Assembly: GCF_001280125.1 (NCBI RefSeq)
Contig: NZ_LGEG01000138.1
Coordinates: forward strand, 1 to 64,000
Reading direction: 5' to 3'
Source: Streptomyces sp. NRRL F-6492
Lineage (GTDB): Bacteria; Actinomycetota; Actinomycetes; Streptomycetales; Streptomycetaceae
Length of the DNA: 64,000 nt
The position numbers and the translations under genes are program-made. Positions 43,576-51,948 of this stretch are shown here, one piece after another. The notes beneath the pieces were generated by a model. The model was not told the origin of the DNA and did not search any database. It saw only the letters and a list, made by a program, of their open reading frames with translations. The stretch's first letter is position 1, and each line of letters starts with the position of its first letter.

Positions 43576-45362
43576 GCACCGTTCCGCAGACCGCCGACCC
43601 CGTCGCCCACCTCACCCCCGGGCGCTGGGCCGACGCCAACCGCGCGCTGATCCGCAAGGGCCTCGCCGAGTTCGCCCACGAGCGGCTGCTCGACCCGCGC
43701 GAGCTGGGCGGGGGCCGGTACGAGGTCCTGTCCGACGACGGCGCGACCGCGTACCGCTTCGCCGCCGACCGGTACGCCCTCGACCACTGGCAGATCGACC
43801 CGGCGTCGATCACCCGCCACCGGGGCGACGACGAACTCCCCCTGGACGCGCTCCTCTTCATCACCGAGCTGCGCGGCGCCCTGGGCCTGAGCGACGAGAT
43901 CCTGCCGGTCTACCTGGAGGAGATCTCCTCCACCCTGGCCGGCACGGCCTACAAGGCGACCAAGCCGCGGGTGTCCTCCGCCGACCTGGCCCGCGCCGGC
44001 TTCCAGGCGATCGAGACCGGGATGACCGAGGGCCACCCCTGCTTCGTCGCCAACAACGGCCGGCTCGGCTTCGGCGTCGACGAGTTCCGCGCGTACGCCC
44101 CCGAGGCCGCGAGCGACATCCACCTGATCTGGCTGGCCGCCCGCCGCGACCGGGCCGCCTTCACCGCCGGGGCGGGCATCGACTACGAGTCGTTCGTCCG
44201 CGCGGAGCTGGGCGACGCGGCGGTGGACGGCTTCGCGGCGACGCTCGCGGCGCGGGGCCTCGACCTCGCCGACTACCTCCTCATGCCGGTCCACCCCTGG
44301 CAGTGGTGGAACAAGCTGTCCGTCACCTTCGCCGCCGAGGTGGCGCAGGAGCGCCTGGTGTACCTGGGCGAGGGCGACGACGCGTATCTGGCGCAGCAGT
44401 CGATCCGTACCTTCTTCAACACCTCGGACCCGGCCAGGCACTACGTGAAGACGGCGCTCTCGGTCCTCAACATGGGCTTCATGCGGGGCCTTTCGGCCGC
44501 GTACATGGAGGCGACCCCGGCGATCAACGACTGGCTGCACGACCTGATCGAGTCGGACTCCGTCTTCAAGTCGGCCGGCTTCTCGATCATCCGGGAGCGG
44601 GCGGCGGTCGGCTACCGGCACCTGGAGTACGAGGCCGCCACCGACCGCTACTCCCCCTACCGCAAGATGCTGGCCGCGCTCTGGCGCGAGTCGCCGGTGC
44701 CGTCCCTCGCGGAGGGCGAGCGCCTGGCGACGATGGCCTCGCTGCTGCACGTGGACCACGCGGGCGCGTCCTTCGCGGGCGCGCTGATGAGGGAGTCGGA
44801 CCTGGAGCCGGCGGTCTGGCTGAGGCAGTACCTCGACGCCTACCTCCTCCCGGTCCTCCACAGCTTCTACGCGTACGACCTGGCGTTCATGCCGCACGGC
44901 GAGAACGTGATCCTGGTCCTGGACGAGCGCGGCGCGGTCGTGCGGGCGGTCTTCAAGGACATCGCGGAGGAGATCGTCGTCATGGACCCTTCGGCGGTCC
45001 TGCCGCCGGCGGTGGAGCGGGTCCGCGCCGAGGTCCCGGAGGACATGAAGCTCCTCTCGGTCTTCACCGACGTCTTCGACTGCTTCTTCCGCTTCATGGC
45101 GGCGACGCTCGCGGCGGAGGGCGTCCTCGACGAGGACGGCTTCTGGCGCACGGTCGCGGAGTGCGTGCGCGGCTACCAGGAGGAGCACCCCGAGTTCGCG
45201 GCCCGCTTCGAGCGGTACGACGTGTTCGCGGAGACCTTCGCCCTGTCGGCCCTCAACCGCCTCCAGCTCCGCAACAACAAGCAGATGGTCGACCTCTCGG
45301 ACCCGTCGGCGGCCCTCCAGCTCGTCGGCGACCTGGTGAACCCGATCGCCCGCTTCGCCTGA
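43572..45362 (+). CDS. desD: NIS siderophore synthetase DesD
   Basis: 596 residues, IucA/IucC family. EISSTLAGTAYKATKPR (ATP loop), EGHPCFVANNGRLGFGVDEF, LMPVHPWQWWNKL, and KTALSVLNMGFMRGLSAAYM. The C-terminal FerC-like part has FMPHGENVILVLDERG. It joins and cyclises N-hydroxy-N-succinylcadaverine units to desferrioxamine E/B using ATP. ATGA overlap with desC shows tight coupling. Confidence 0.95.
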   Translation: MSTVPQTADPVAHLTPGRWADANRALIRKGLAEFAHERLLDPRELGGGRYEVLSDDGATAYRFAADRYALDHWQIDPASITRHRGDDELPLDALLFITELRGALGLSDEILPVYLEEISSTLAGTAYKATKPRVSSADLARAGFQAIETGMTEGHPCFVANNGRLGFGVDEFRAYAPEAASDIHLIWLAARRDRAAFTAGAGIDYESFVRAELGDAAVDGFAATLAARGLDLADYLLMPVHPWQWWNKLSVTFAAEVAQERLVYLGEGDDAYLAQQSIRTFFNTSDPARHYVKTALSVLNMGFMRGLSAAYMEATPAINDWLHDLIESDSVFKSAGFSIIRERAAVGYRHLEYEAATDRYSPYRKMLAALWRESPVPSLAEGERLATMASLLHVDHAGASFAGALMRESDLEPAVWLRQYLDAYLLPVLHSFYAYDLAFMPHGENVILVLDERGAVVRAVFKDIAEEIVVMDPSAVLPPAVERVRAEVPEDMKLLSVFTDVFDCFFRFMAATLAAEGVLDEDGFWRTVAECVRGYQEEHPEFAARFERYDVFAETFALSALNRLQLRNNKQMVDLSDPSAALQLVGDLVNPIARFA

Positions 45363-45373
45363 CCCGGGACCGG

Positions 45374-45420
45374 TGCGGGCCCCGACGGAGACGGTCCTCC
45401 GCCGGGGCTCGCATCTTTTC
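45374..45420 (+). terminator. Terminator of desABCD
   Basis: Bases 45374-45390 pair with 45397-45413 (one A-C mismatch, one G-T pair, six-base loop) and are followed by TCTTTTC. This is one of the few hairpins in the window with a T-run. Confidence 0.85.
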
Positions 45421-45434
45421 CACCGTGGCGGCGG

Positions 45435-45839
45435 TCAGCCCTCTCCATAGGGGCAGGAGTCGCCTTCCCCTCTCGGGCAGGCGATGAGCGCGCGGGACAC
45501 GTACTGCTGCGCCTTCGAGTAGTAACCGAGCACCACGTCGTTCCCGGCCGTCAGCCGCAGCGTCTCCCGGACGCGCTGGAGCCGGTCCCAGACCGGAAAG
45601 TGCTCTTGGTCCACGGGAGGGTTCTGGGTCAGCTCGCCCTCGATCCAGGAAACGGCCTCCTCCACGTCGGCGTACGTGGCCGTCACCTGCGCGGCGGGCC
45701 GCCGCAGCCAGTCCTTGATCTCGATCGGCGGGTGGTCGGCCGGTACTTCACCGCGCCTGATCGCCGAGTCGGGATAGGACCGCCCGGTGTACGCGTACGC
45801 GTGCCAGTGCTGGCGTACGCCCTCCCTATCCCCCGACAT
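45435..45839 (-). CDS. Hypothetical protein downstream of the JmjC gene
   Basis: 134 residues, not recognised. It is soluble and charged, with Tyr-rich N-terminus (HWHAYAYTGRSYPDSAIRR), a helical middle (ATYADVEEAVSWIEGEL) and a C-terminal pair of Cys (IACPRGEGDSCPYGEG). The ATG at 45839 lies inside the 3' end of the JmjC gene (14-base overlap), so the two are co-translated. Coding statistics and the overlap support a real gene. Confidence 0.7.
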   Translation of the reverse strand: MSGDREGVRQHWHAYAYTGRSYPDSAIRRGEVPADHPPIEIKDWLRRPAAQVTATYADVEEAVSWIEGELTQNPPVDQEHFPVWDRLQRVRETLRLTAGNDVVLGYYSKAQQYVSRALIACPRGEGDSCPYGEG

Positions 45840-46719
45840 GGGCGGCGGCCTTCCGCGCGGCCTCGGCCACGCGCCCGGGTTCCAGGAGGAGGAGCGCGCC
45901 GATCAGGTACTCGCGGGTCCACCGGATGGCCGCGTCGGGCGCGGCCAGCAGGGAGGCCGGCGGGATCTCGGCCCGCAGCGCGGGGTCCACCAAGGCCTGG
46001 GAAAGGATCTCGCGCGTCATCTCGGACGCCAGCCAGTGGAACGTGCGCTCCTTGAGCGCGAACGTCAGGTGCAGTGAGGGCTCCCCGCCCACGGTGTACG
46101 GCGAGTGGACGTAGCCGCGCGGCAGCCAGAAGACGTCACCGGGCTCCAGGGCGAACGACTGGACGGGAGCGGTACGGGCGAGGTGGTGCCGCTCCTCGGG
46201 GGTGAACCCCCGCTCCAGGAAGTTCCCGTGTTCCGTCGTCGGGTTCTCCACGAAGGGCGGGTGCAGCGGCCACGCCTTCCGCCCGGAGAGCTGGACGATC
46301 AGCGTGACGTACGGGTCGTAGTGGTACTTGAGTCCCTGCGCGCCCGGCGGGGTGAGGTACGCGTTCACGTGCACCAGGCAGCCGGTCTCGTCCTGGATCT
46401 CGCGGCGCAGGACGCTCAGGGACGGTCTGACGGTCTGGAGCTGCCGGACGGAGACCGTGCCCCCGCCGTCGAGGTGGGCGCGGACGGCACCGGGCCGGGG
46501 CATGTCGCCGTCGACGTAGGCGTGCCGCTCCAGGATCTTCCCGTCCTTGAGCAGGACGACATTGCGGGCGGGGAGGCATTCGGCGTCCACGAGGGCGTCG
46601 AATTCCGCGAGGGACCACAGGTGGGCCAGGTCGGCGGGGTCGCGGCGGAAGAGCGTCGGCCCGGTGGGCCATTTCTCCAGGATTTTGGGCACGTCGTCCA
46701 CGAGATCGGCCAGCGGCAT
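45826..46719 (-). CDS. JmjC/cupin-4 Fe(II)-2-oxoglutarate oxygenase
   Basis: 297 residues. The metal triad is H133-x-D135 (LKYHYDPYVTLIVQLSG) and H205 (LPRGYVHSPYTVGG); ALEPGDVFWLPRGYVHS is the classical second half of a cupin-4/JmjC barrel. LHLTFAL follows. Such enzymes hydroxylate amino-acid side chains in proteins or peptides (RoxA/ribosomal oxygenase group). The upstream gene encodes a 77-residue peptide, which is the natural candidate substrate. AAGGAG precedes the ATG at 46719. Confidence 0.85.
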   Translation of the reverse strand: MPLADLVDDVPKILEKWPTGPTLFRRDPADLAHLWSLAEFDALVDAECLPARNVVLLKDGKILERHAYVDGDMPRPGAVRAHLDGGGTVSVRQLQTVRPSLSVLRREIQDETGCLVHVNAYLTPPGAQGLKYHYDPYVTLIVQLSGRKAWPLHPPFVENPTTEHGNFLERGFTPEERHHLARTAPVQSFALEPGDVFWLPRGYVHSPYTVGGEPSLHLTFALKERTFHWLASEMTREILSQALVDPALRAEIPPASLLAAPDAAIRWTREYLIGALLLLEPGRVAEAARKAAAHVGG

Positions 46720-46794
46720 GGCTGACTCCTTACGGGTGTACGGGGGGGGGAAGGGAGTCGGCGGGGCCTCGCGCGGCGCGGGCCCCGCCCCGGG

Positions 46795-47028
46795 TCAGGC
46801 GTTCGCGTCGGCCCTGGCGATCCAGCCACGGGCGAACGCGGTGATCTCCTCCGCGCTCATCCGCAGCTCCCGGCCGGCTCCCCCGGGCTTGCTGTCACCG
46901 AGCGCGTATCCGCCGCCGTGCAGTTCGGCGAGCGTGATGCAGCTCTCCATGTTCCCGTCGTTGTCCGTTCCGCCGCCGCAGAGCGCGGCGAAGTCGCCGG
47001 ACACCTCCCGCTCGTACAGATCACTCAT
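46795..47028 (-). CDS. DUF397-like small protein, possible substrate of the JmjC enzyme
   Basis: 77 residues from ATG 47028, which has AGGAG nine bases upstream. The second half (SCITLAELHGGGYALGDSKP, then ELRMSAEEITAFARGW) follows the DUF397 pattern: Cys-x-x-(V/L)-A, GDSK/RDSK, and a final acidic helix with AF-x-x-G. The first half, MSDLYEREVSGDFAALCGGG then TDNDGNMES, is not standard DUF397 and resembles a leader plus a Gly/Asp/Asn segment. The frame stays open upstream to ATG 47127, and would then include four Ile-Glu-Asp repeats, but that start has no good ribosome site. It lies 75 bases before the JmjC gene. Confidence 0.75.
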   Translation of the reverse strand: MSDLYEREVSGDFAALCGGGTDNDGNMESCITLAELHGGGYALGDSKPGGAGRELRMSAEEITAFARGWIARADANA

Positions 47029-47050
47029 TACCGTGGGTCTCCTGTCTCTG

Positions 47051-47086
47051 TCTTCGATGTCTTCGATGTCTTCGATGTCTTCGATG
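47051..47086. repeat. Four 9-bp repeats upstream of the DUF397-like gene
   Basis: TCTTCGATG four times on the plus strand. On the minus strand this would read Ile-Glu-Asp four times, in frame with the DUF397-like gene that starts 23 bases later. Confidence 0.95.
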
Positions 47087-47226
47087 GGGACTGGGTCCCG
47101 CCCCCGGACGGTCTTGCCGGACATCACCGGGGGCGGGACGCGACCGCCGCCTCTGGAACGAGGGAGCGGAGTCGTGGGGGTTCACCCGGGAGGGCGGAGG
47201 ACCTCGACCGGGCTCGTCTGCGCAGG

Positions 47227-47670
47227 TCAGCGCCGCACTTCCGGCGGGGCGTCCCTCTTCAGGGTCATCTTCGGCGGGTCGTGCGGGTGGTTGCGGATCT
47301 CCACCGCGCAGTCCACGGCGGCGGACTCGTCGTGCTGCGGGCCCCGGCGCATGTAGTGGTCGAACCACCGGGCCAGGTGCACGCACGGCGTGCAGTCGGG
47401 GGCCGGTTCGGGCCGGGCGCGGAGGCCGTGGTCGGCGGAGAGGACGAGCACGGGGGTGGTGAGGACCCGGATGCGCGTCCACTCCTCCTCGGTCGGCGCC
47501 CGCAGGTCCCCGGGCGAGGCGGCCCACTCGGCCCCGCCGCCGGGAGGCCGTACGTACACGCGCCCGCTCTGCGTACGGCAGACCTGACCGAGCCGGACCG
47601 TCTTCCCGCCGATGTCGGCGACGAAGACGCCGGCGGCGGGGAGGGACGAGGGGTTGTCGCACACGGGCAC
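47227..47670 (-). CDS. Conserved actinobacterial small protein
   Basis: 147 residues from GTG 47670 with GAGGAG upstream. The block GVFVADIGGKTVRLGQVCRT and VYVRPPGGGAEWAASPGDLR matches a pattern common in small actinomycete proteins found near XRE/DUF397 genes; the middle carries DHGLRARPEPAPDCTPCVHL and a His/Asp/Cys-containing tail. The function is unknown. It is the first gene of the leftward group (this gene, DUF397-like, JmjC, hypothetical), divergent from the XRE regulator by 94 bases. Confidence 0.68.
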   Translation of the reverse strand: MPVCDNPSSLPAAGVFVADIGGKTVRLGQVCRTQSGRVYVRPPGGGAEWAASPGDLRAPTEEEWTRIRVLTTPVLVLSADHGLRARPEPAPDCTPCVHLARWFDHYMRRGPQHDESAAVDCAVEIRNHPHDPPKMTLKRDAPPEVRR

Positions 47671-47764
47671 AGCCGCTCCTCTCTGTAGCGGAACCACTAC
47701 CAGGGGTGCCCAGCGTGAACTACAGTCGGCTTCCCTTCAACTAATCCGGCGCGAAGGACAAGTC

Positions 47765-48604
47765 GTGGTCAACCGCAAAGAGTTACGTCCGGAAGCCAGC
47801 CCTCAGGCGGCTTACGGGGCGCATCTACGCAGGATGCGAGAGGAACGAAGCTGGACCCAGGAGGACCTGGCCGAGCCCATGGGCTGCTCCAGTCAGCACA
47901 TCTCCGCGCTCGAAACTGGTCGCAAATCGCCAACCCTGCCGTTCTCGCGCAGAGCCGATCAGGTCTTCGGCCTCACCGGAAGCAAAGAGTCGTTCGAGCG
48001 CGAGTGGCGGGACATGCGGCACGGCGTCCTGCTGGAGGGCTTCCCGGAGTACGTGGGGTACGAGGGCCGGGCGGTGGAGATCCGACTGTTCCAGATCGGG
48101 ATCATTCCCGGCCTGCTGCAAACCCCGGAGTACGCGCGCGTACTGGCGAACAGCGCCGTGAAGCGAGGAGTCATCACTCCCGAACAGGCCGACGAACGCG
48201 TCACGGTTCTGGCGGCACGCCAAGCAGCACTGGAGCGGGAGCAGCCGCCCATGATCTTCCTGGTGATGGACGAGAGCTGCATCCGGCGGCCCGTCGGTGG
48301 CACCAAGGTGATGGACGCCCAGTTGGAACGGCTCGTCGAGTTCGCGGACCGCCCCAACGCCCTGCTCCAGATCGCCCCGTACACAATAGGAGAGCGCCGC
48401 ACGTTCGATCTGCCGGTCAACCTACTCACCCTCGCCGACCGGGCCGTAGTGTGCTACGCCGAGTCGCAGGCACAGGGGCACTTCGACCGACAAATGACGT
48501 CCGTGGTGCCCATGTTGACGGCCTACCATCAGCTTCAGGCCGCGTCGCTCTCACCAGCGGAATCCGTGGCCACGATCCAAGAAGCACGAAAGGGCACCTC
48601 GTGA
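47765..48604 (+). CDS. XRE-family regulator with DUF5753, TTA codon at position 7
   Basis: 279 residues from GTG 47765 with AAGGA upstream. HTH: YGAHLRRMREERSWTQEDLA, MGCSSQHISALETGRKSP. The rest is DUF5753 (VEIRLFQIGIIPGLLQTPEY, FLVMDESCIRRPVGGTKVMD). It belongs to the WhiJ-like group of Streptomyces regulators, which act with DUF397 proteins. Codon 7 is TTA (47783-47785), so translation should need bldA tRNA. Base and codon use is less GC-rich than in neighbours, fitting horizontal spread. Confidence 0.9.
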   Translation: MVNRKELRPEASPQAAYGAHLRRMREERSWTQEDLAEPMGCSSQHISALETGRKSPTLPFSRRADQVFGLTGSKESFEREWRDMRHGVLLEGFPEYVGYEGRAVEIRLFQIGIIPGLLQTPEYARVLANSAVKRGVITPEQADERVTVLAARQAALEREQPPMIFLVMDESCIRRPVGGTKVMDAQLERLVEFADRPNALLQIAPYTIGERRTFDLPVNLLTLADRAVVCYAESQAQGHFDRQMTSVVPMLTAYHQLQAASLSPAESVATIQEARKGTS

Positions 48605-48810
48605 CGACCGAAACCCCCCGCTGGTTCACGTCCTCCTACAGCAACAACGGCGGCGACTGCGTCGAGGTCGCCACCAACCTCGCCCCCTCCCACGGCACCG
48701 TTCCCGTCCGTGACTCCAAGCAGACCGCCGGCCCCGTCCTCAACCTCCCCGCCCCCACCTTCGCCGCCTTCGTGGCCTGCGTCCGGGACGGCGGATTCGG
48801 CGCCCGCTGA
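48601..48810 (+). CDS. DUF397 protein partner of the XRE regulator
   Basis: 69 residues. RWFTSSYSNNGGDCVEVATN, VPVRDSKQTAGPVLNLPAPT and FAAFVACVRDGGF are a textbook DUF397. The GTG start overlaps the regulator stop (GTGA). In WhiJ-like systems such proteins modulate the XRE partner. Confidence 0.9.
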   Translation: MTTETPRWFTSSYSNNGGDCVEVATNLAPSHGTVPVRDSKQTAGPVLNLPAPTFAAFVACVRDGGFGAR

Positions 48811-48849
48811 GGGGTCGTCCGTGCGGCGGCGAAGCCGAAGAGGACGGCC

Positions 48850-49473
48850 TCACGCCAGGAGCACCTCGACGGAGATCGTCGCCGCCAGCACGACGTAGAC
48901 CGCGCACGCGCCGTAATTCAGCACGGCCGTCGCCTTCGACGAGCCGGTGAGCCGTGTGCGGAAGAACCCCGACAGCACCCCGATGCTCCCGTAGAGGACC
49001 ACCTCCATCAGGACGTTGATCGCGCCGAGGAGGGCCATCTGCATCCCGGGGGCCTCCGCGTTCCCCAGGAACTGGGGGAGGATCGCGAGGTAGAAGAGGA
49101 TGATCTTCGGGTTCGTCAGGCTGATCAGCACCCCGCGCAGGTACCACCTGCCCGCCCTGACGTCACCGTGCCCGCCGATCGCGCGGCGCGCGCTGCGCAG
49201 GGTCGTGTACGCCAGCCACAGCAGGTACGCCGCACCCACGATCCTCACCGCGTCGAGCAGCGCCGGGTGCGAGCGGGCGATCTCGCCCAGCCCGGCGACG
49301 ACGGCGGCGGCGTAGACGCTCATGCCCGTCCCGATGCCGAGGATGGCCTTCAGCGCGGACCGGCGGCCGCCCTCCAGGCCCACCGCGAGCATGTAGGCCA
49401 TGTCGGGCCCGGGTGGGCCGAGGAAGAGCAGGATCACCGCGATGTAGCCCGGCAGTACCGATAAGTCCACCAT
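48850..49473 (-). CDS. LysE/RhtB-family amino-acid exporter
   Basis: 207 residues, about six membrane segments. The family's N-terminal signature GPPGPDMAYMLAVGLEGGRR is slightly altered from the usual GPxP-x6-G. GILTNPK-like LISLTNPKIILFYLAILPQF and the C-terminal SGFFRTRL follow. It exports an amino acid or related molecule. The ATG at 49473 has GGAGG. The 195 bases upstream to the next gene hold no clear element. Confidence 0.9.
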   Translation of the reverse strand: MVDLSVLPGYIAVILLFLGPPGPDMAYMLAVGLEGGRRSALKAILGIGTGMSVYAAAVVAGLGEIARSHPALLDAVRIVGAAYLLWLAYTTLRSARRAIGGHGDVRAGRWYLRGVLISLTNPKIILFYLAILPQFLGNAEAPGMQMALLGAINVLMEVVLYGSIGVLSGFFRTRLTGSSKATAVLNYGACAVYVVLAATISVEVLLA

Positions 49474-49668
49474 GGTCCAGCGCCTCCGGCGTCGTCGTGG
49501 CACGCCGAGAGCCTTGCGGTGCCGGCGGTGCCCCTTCCGCATCCGGTCGCCGCGACCGGCGACCGGATGTCTCCGTGGTCACCGTCCGTCTCCCCCGTTT
49601 CGGTCCGGGCAACATGCCGTCACGAAACCCCTTGGCCGCTGCCCCGCGCCGCCTCCTATGCTCCGCCC

Positions 49669-50079
49669 ATGCGCAGCGTCTACGTGTTCCCCGCCGGAGA
49701 GCCGGCCGCGACGACCGCACGGCTCGACCGGCTGATGCCCGGCGAGAACGGGTACTGGTCGGACGGGAAGCTCTTCGTCGACCTCATGGACGCGCGGAAG
49801 GACCACGTGTTCACCGGCTGGACTCCCGGGGCCGTACGCATGCTGGACTCCGCGGTCGGCCGTCGTCCGGCCTGGGCCCTGCTGGTCGGCGTCTCCGGTC
49901 GCATCGACGGCGCCGCCGAGCTCCGTGCCCTCCTGTCGCACGTCCTCGAAGCCGGCGGCGTCGTCGTCGACGACCACTCCGACCACTGCTGGACGCTCGA
50001 AGACGTCGACGCCGGGCGGGAGGTCGACGGCCTGGGCTTCTTCGGCTTCCGCGCACACCGGGAACGCCCGGCCGGGTAG
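49669..50079 (+). CDS. Hypothetical protein
   Basis: 136 residues, not recognised. MRSVYVFPAGEPAATTARLD, LMPGENGYWSDGKLFVDLMD and VVVDDHSDHCWTLEDVDAGR are the most regular parts; it looks like a small alpha/beta cytosolic protein. No ribosome site is obvious before the ATG. It ends within a very strong terminator hairpin shared with the convergent GH20 gene. Confidence 0.65.
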   Translation: MRSVYVFPAGEPAATTARLDRLMPGENGYWSDGKLFVDLMDARKDHVFTGWTPGAVRMLDSAVGRRPAWALLVGVSGRIDGAAELRALLSHVLEAGGVVVDDHSDHCWTLEDVDAGREVDGLGFFGFRAHRERPAG

Positions 50080-50100
50080 GAACCCGGCCGGGCGTTCCCG
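50059..50100. terminator. Very strong bidirectional terminator hairpin
   Basis: A 19-bp perfect stem (50059-50077 with 50082-50100) and AGGA loop, between two convergent genes. The left arm forms the last six codons of the hypothetical gene and the stop codon begins in the stem. Confidence 0.88.
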
Positions 50101-50112
50101 TTCAAGCGGCGG

Positions 50113-51756
50113 CTACGGCGCCGGCCACGGCACCTCCGGCGAGCGGTACCAGTCGATGCCCAGGGCCTCGAAGCGCGGGGCCTGTTCGGCGAGGCGGACC
50201 TTGTAGGCGTCCCAGTCGTGGGTCGCCGCCGGGGACCAGCCCAGTTCGGCCACGCCCGGCAGGCGGGGGAAGGCCATGACGTCGAGGTCGTCGGTGGTGG
50301 CGAGGGTCTCGGTCCAGAGGGGGGACTCGACGCCCCGGACGGCGCTCTCGGGGACACCGGGGAGGTAGGCCGCCGGGTTCCAGTCGTACGACCGCCGCAC
50401 CTCGACGTATCCGGCCCAGGAGAGGCCGAGCGGGGTGTCCTTCGTGTACTTCATGTCGAGGTAGGTGCGGTCGGCGGGCGAGAGGATCAGGCCGGTGCCG
50501 TTCCGCGCGGCGGCGGCGACGCGTTCCTTCTCGGCTGCGGGGGTGCGGTCGAGGCCCCAGTACTGGACGAGGGCGCCGGGGGCGGGGGTGGTGCCGGTCA
50601 GCTGGTGCCAGCCGATGACCTTCTTGCCGTACTTGGCGACGACCGGCTGCACCTTGTCCATGAAGGCCACGTAGTCGGCGTGGCTGGTGGAGTGGGCCTC
50701 GTCGCCGCCGATGTGGAGGTAGCGGCCGGGGGTGAGGGCGGCGATCTCCCGGATCACGTCGTCGACGAAGTCGTACGTGACCGCCTTGGGCACGCACAGG
50801 GAGCTGAAGCCGACCTTGGTGCCGGTGTAGAGCGGCGGGGCGACGCCGTCGCAGCTGAGCTCGGCGTAGGAGGCGAGGGCCGCGTTGGTGTGGCCCGGCA
50901 CGTCGATCTCCGGGATCACCTCCTGGTAGCGGGAGGCGGCGTACCGGACGATCTCCTTGTACTCCTCCTTGGTGTAGAAGCCGCCGGGGCCGCCGCCGAC
51001 CTCGGTGGAGCCGCCGTACGTGGTGAGCCGGGGCCAGGAGTCGACGGCGATGCGCCAGCCCTGGTCGTCGGAGAGGTGCAGGTGGAGGGTGTTCACCTTG
51101 TAGAGGGCGAGCTGGTCGATGTACCGCTTCACCTCGTCGACGGTGAAGAAGTGGCGGGCGACGTCGAGCATGGCGCCCCGGTAGGCGTAGCGCGGGGTGT
51201 CGGTGATCGTGCCGCCCGCGACCTTCCAGGGGCCCGGCTGGACGGTCGCGCGCTCGACGGCGGCGGGGAGCTGCTGGCGCAGGGTCTGGACGCCGCGGAA
51301 GAGTCCGGCGGGGCGATGGGCCGTCAGGGTGACGCCGTCCGGTCCGGAGCGGAGCCGGTAGCCCTCGTCGCCGAGGGCGGTGTCGCCGGGGCTGAGCCGG
51401 AGCCGGATGCCGCCGCCGGCCGCCTGCTCGTCGACGACGGGCAGCGGGAAGCCGGTGGCGGGCCGGAGGAGTCCGGCGAGGTAGGCGCCGAGGGCCTTGG
51501 TCTCGGCGGAGCGGGTGTCCACGCCGATGCGGGTGGCGGTGGTGAGGGCGTAGGGCTCGCCCCCGGGGGCGACGGAGGCGGGCACGGGGACGATGCGGCC
51601 GAGCGGGCGGACCTCGGGCTCGGCGGCGGCCCGGTGGCCGGCCGCCTTGCCGTCGGTGCCGTCGGTGCCGCCGGCGGCCTCGCCGCAGCCGACACCGGCG
51701 GCCGTGACCAGGAGCAGGGATCCGATCAGGCGTGGAATCCTTCGGAGCTGTCTCAC
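50113..51756 (-). CDS. Exported GH20 beta-N-acetylhexosaminidase
   Basis: 547 residues. The N-terminus RRIPRLIGSLLLVTAAGVGC has a lipobox-like end at the Cys, so it may be a lipoprotein. GH20b domain follows, then the catalytic domain: RGAMLDVARHFFTVDEVKRY, LHLHLSDDQGWRIAVDSWP and the catalytic Asp-Glu in LHIGGDEAHSTSH. It frees GlcNAc from chitooligosaccharides. The start is GTG at 51756 with GGGGAG. A DasR-like operator lies 87 bases upstream, matching known GlcNAc control of this gene type. Confidence 0.93.
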   Translation of the reverse strand: MRQLRRIPRLIGSLLLVTAAGVGCGEAAGGTDGTDGKAAGHRAAAEPEVRPLGRIVPVPASVAPGGEPYALTTATRIGVDTRSAETKALGAYLAGLLRPATGFPLPVVDEQAAGGGIRLRLSPGDTALGDEGYRLRSGPDGVTLTAHRPAGLFRGVQTLRQQLPAAVERATVQPGPWKVAGGTITDTPRYAYRGAMLDVARHFFTVDEVKRYIDQLALYKVNTLHLHLSDDQGWRIAVDSWPRLTTYGGSTEVGGGPGGFYTKEEYKEIVRYAASRYQEVIPEIDVPGHTNAALASYAELSCDGVAPPLYTGTKVGFSSLCVPKAVTYDFVDDVIREIAALTPGRYLHIGGDEAHSTSHADYVAFMDKVQPVVAKYGKKVIGWHQLTGTTPAPGALVQYWGLDRTPAAEKERVAAAARNGTGLILSPADRTYLDMKYTKDTPLGLSWAGYVEVRRSYDWNPAAYLPGVPESAVRGVESPLWTETLATTDDLDVMAFPRLPGVAELGWSPAATHDWDAYKVRLAEQAPRFEALGIDWYRSPEVPWPAP

Positions 51757-51842
51757 GGGCGGGCTCCCCTTCGGGTGGTCGACGCGTCTGTCGATTCTGT
51801 ATCCGAACCATGCCCTTGCGTACCGCCGGGCTCACCACCGGT

Positions 51843-51858
51843 CAAGGTCTAGGCCAAT
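51843..51858 (-). promoter_or_regulatory. DasR-responsive element (dre)-like site
   Basis: CAAGGTCTAGGCCAAT compares with the dre consensus built around TGGTCTAGACCA; the central GGTCTAGgCC differs at one base. It is upstream of a GlcNAc-releasing enzyme, where DasR repression lifted by amino-sugar phosphates is expected. Confidence 0.65.
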
Positions 51859-51948
51859 CACCCGGATCGAGGGTGTGACCCGACCATACCTGCCCGATTT
51901 CGGGCAGGATTCTTGCGTGGGGCCCATGACACCCCTCAGTATTCACGG

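Noticed and set aside
47029..47127. Start of the DUF397-like gene at 47127
   Set aside because: No ribosome site precedes it, whereas AGGAG stands nine bases before ATG 47028. It is kept only as a possibility.
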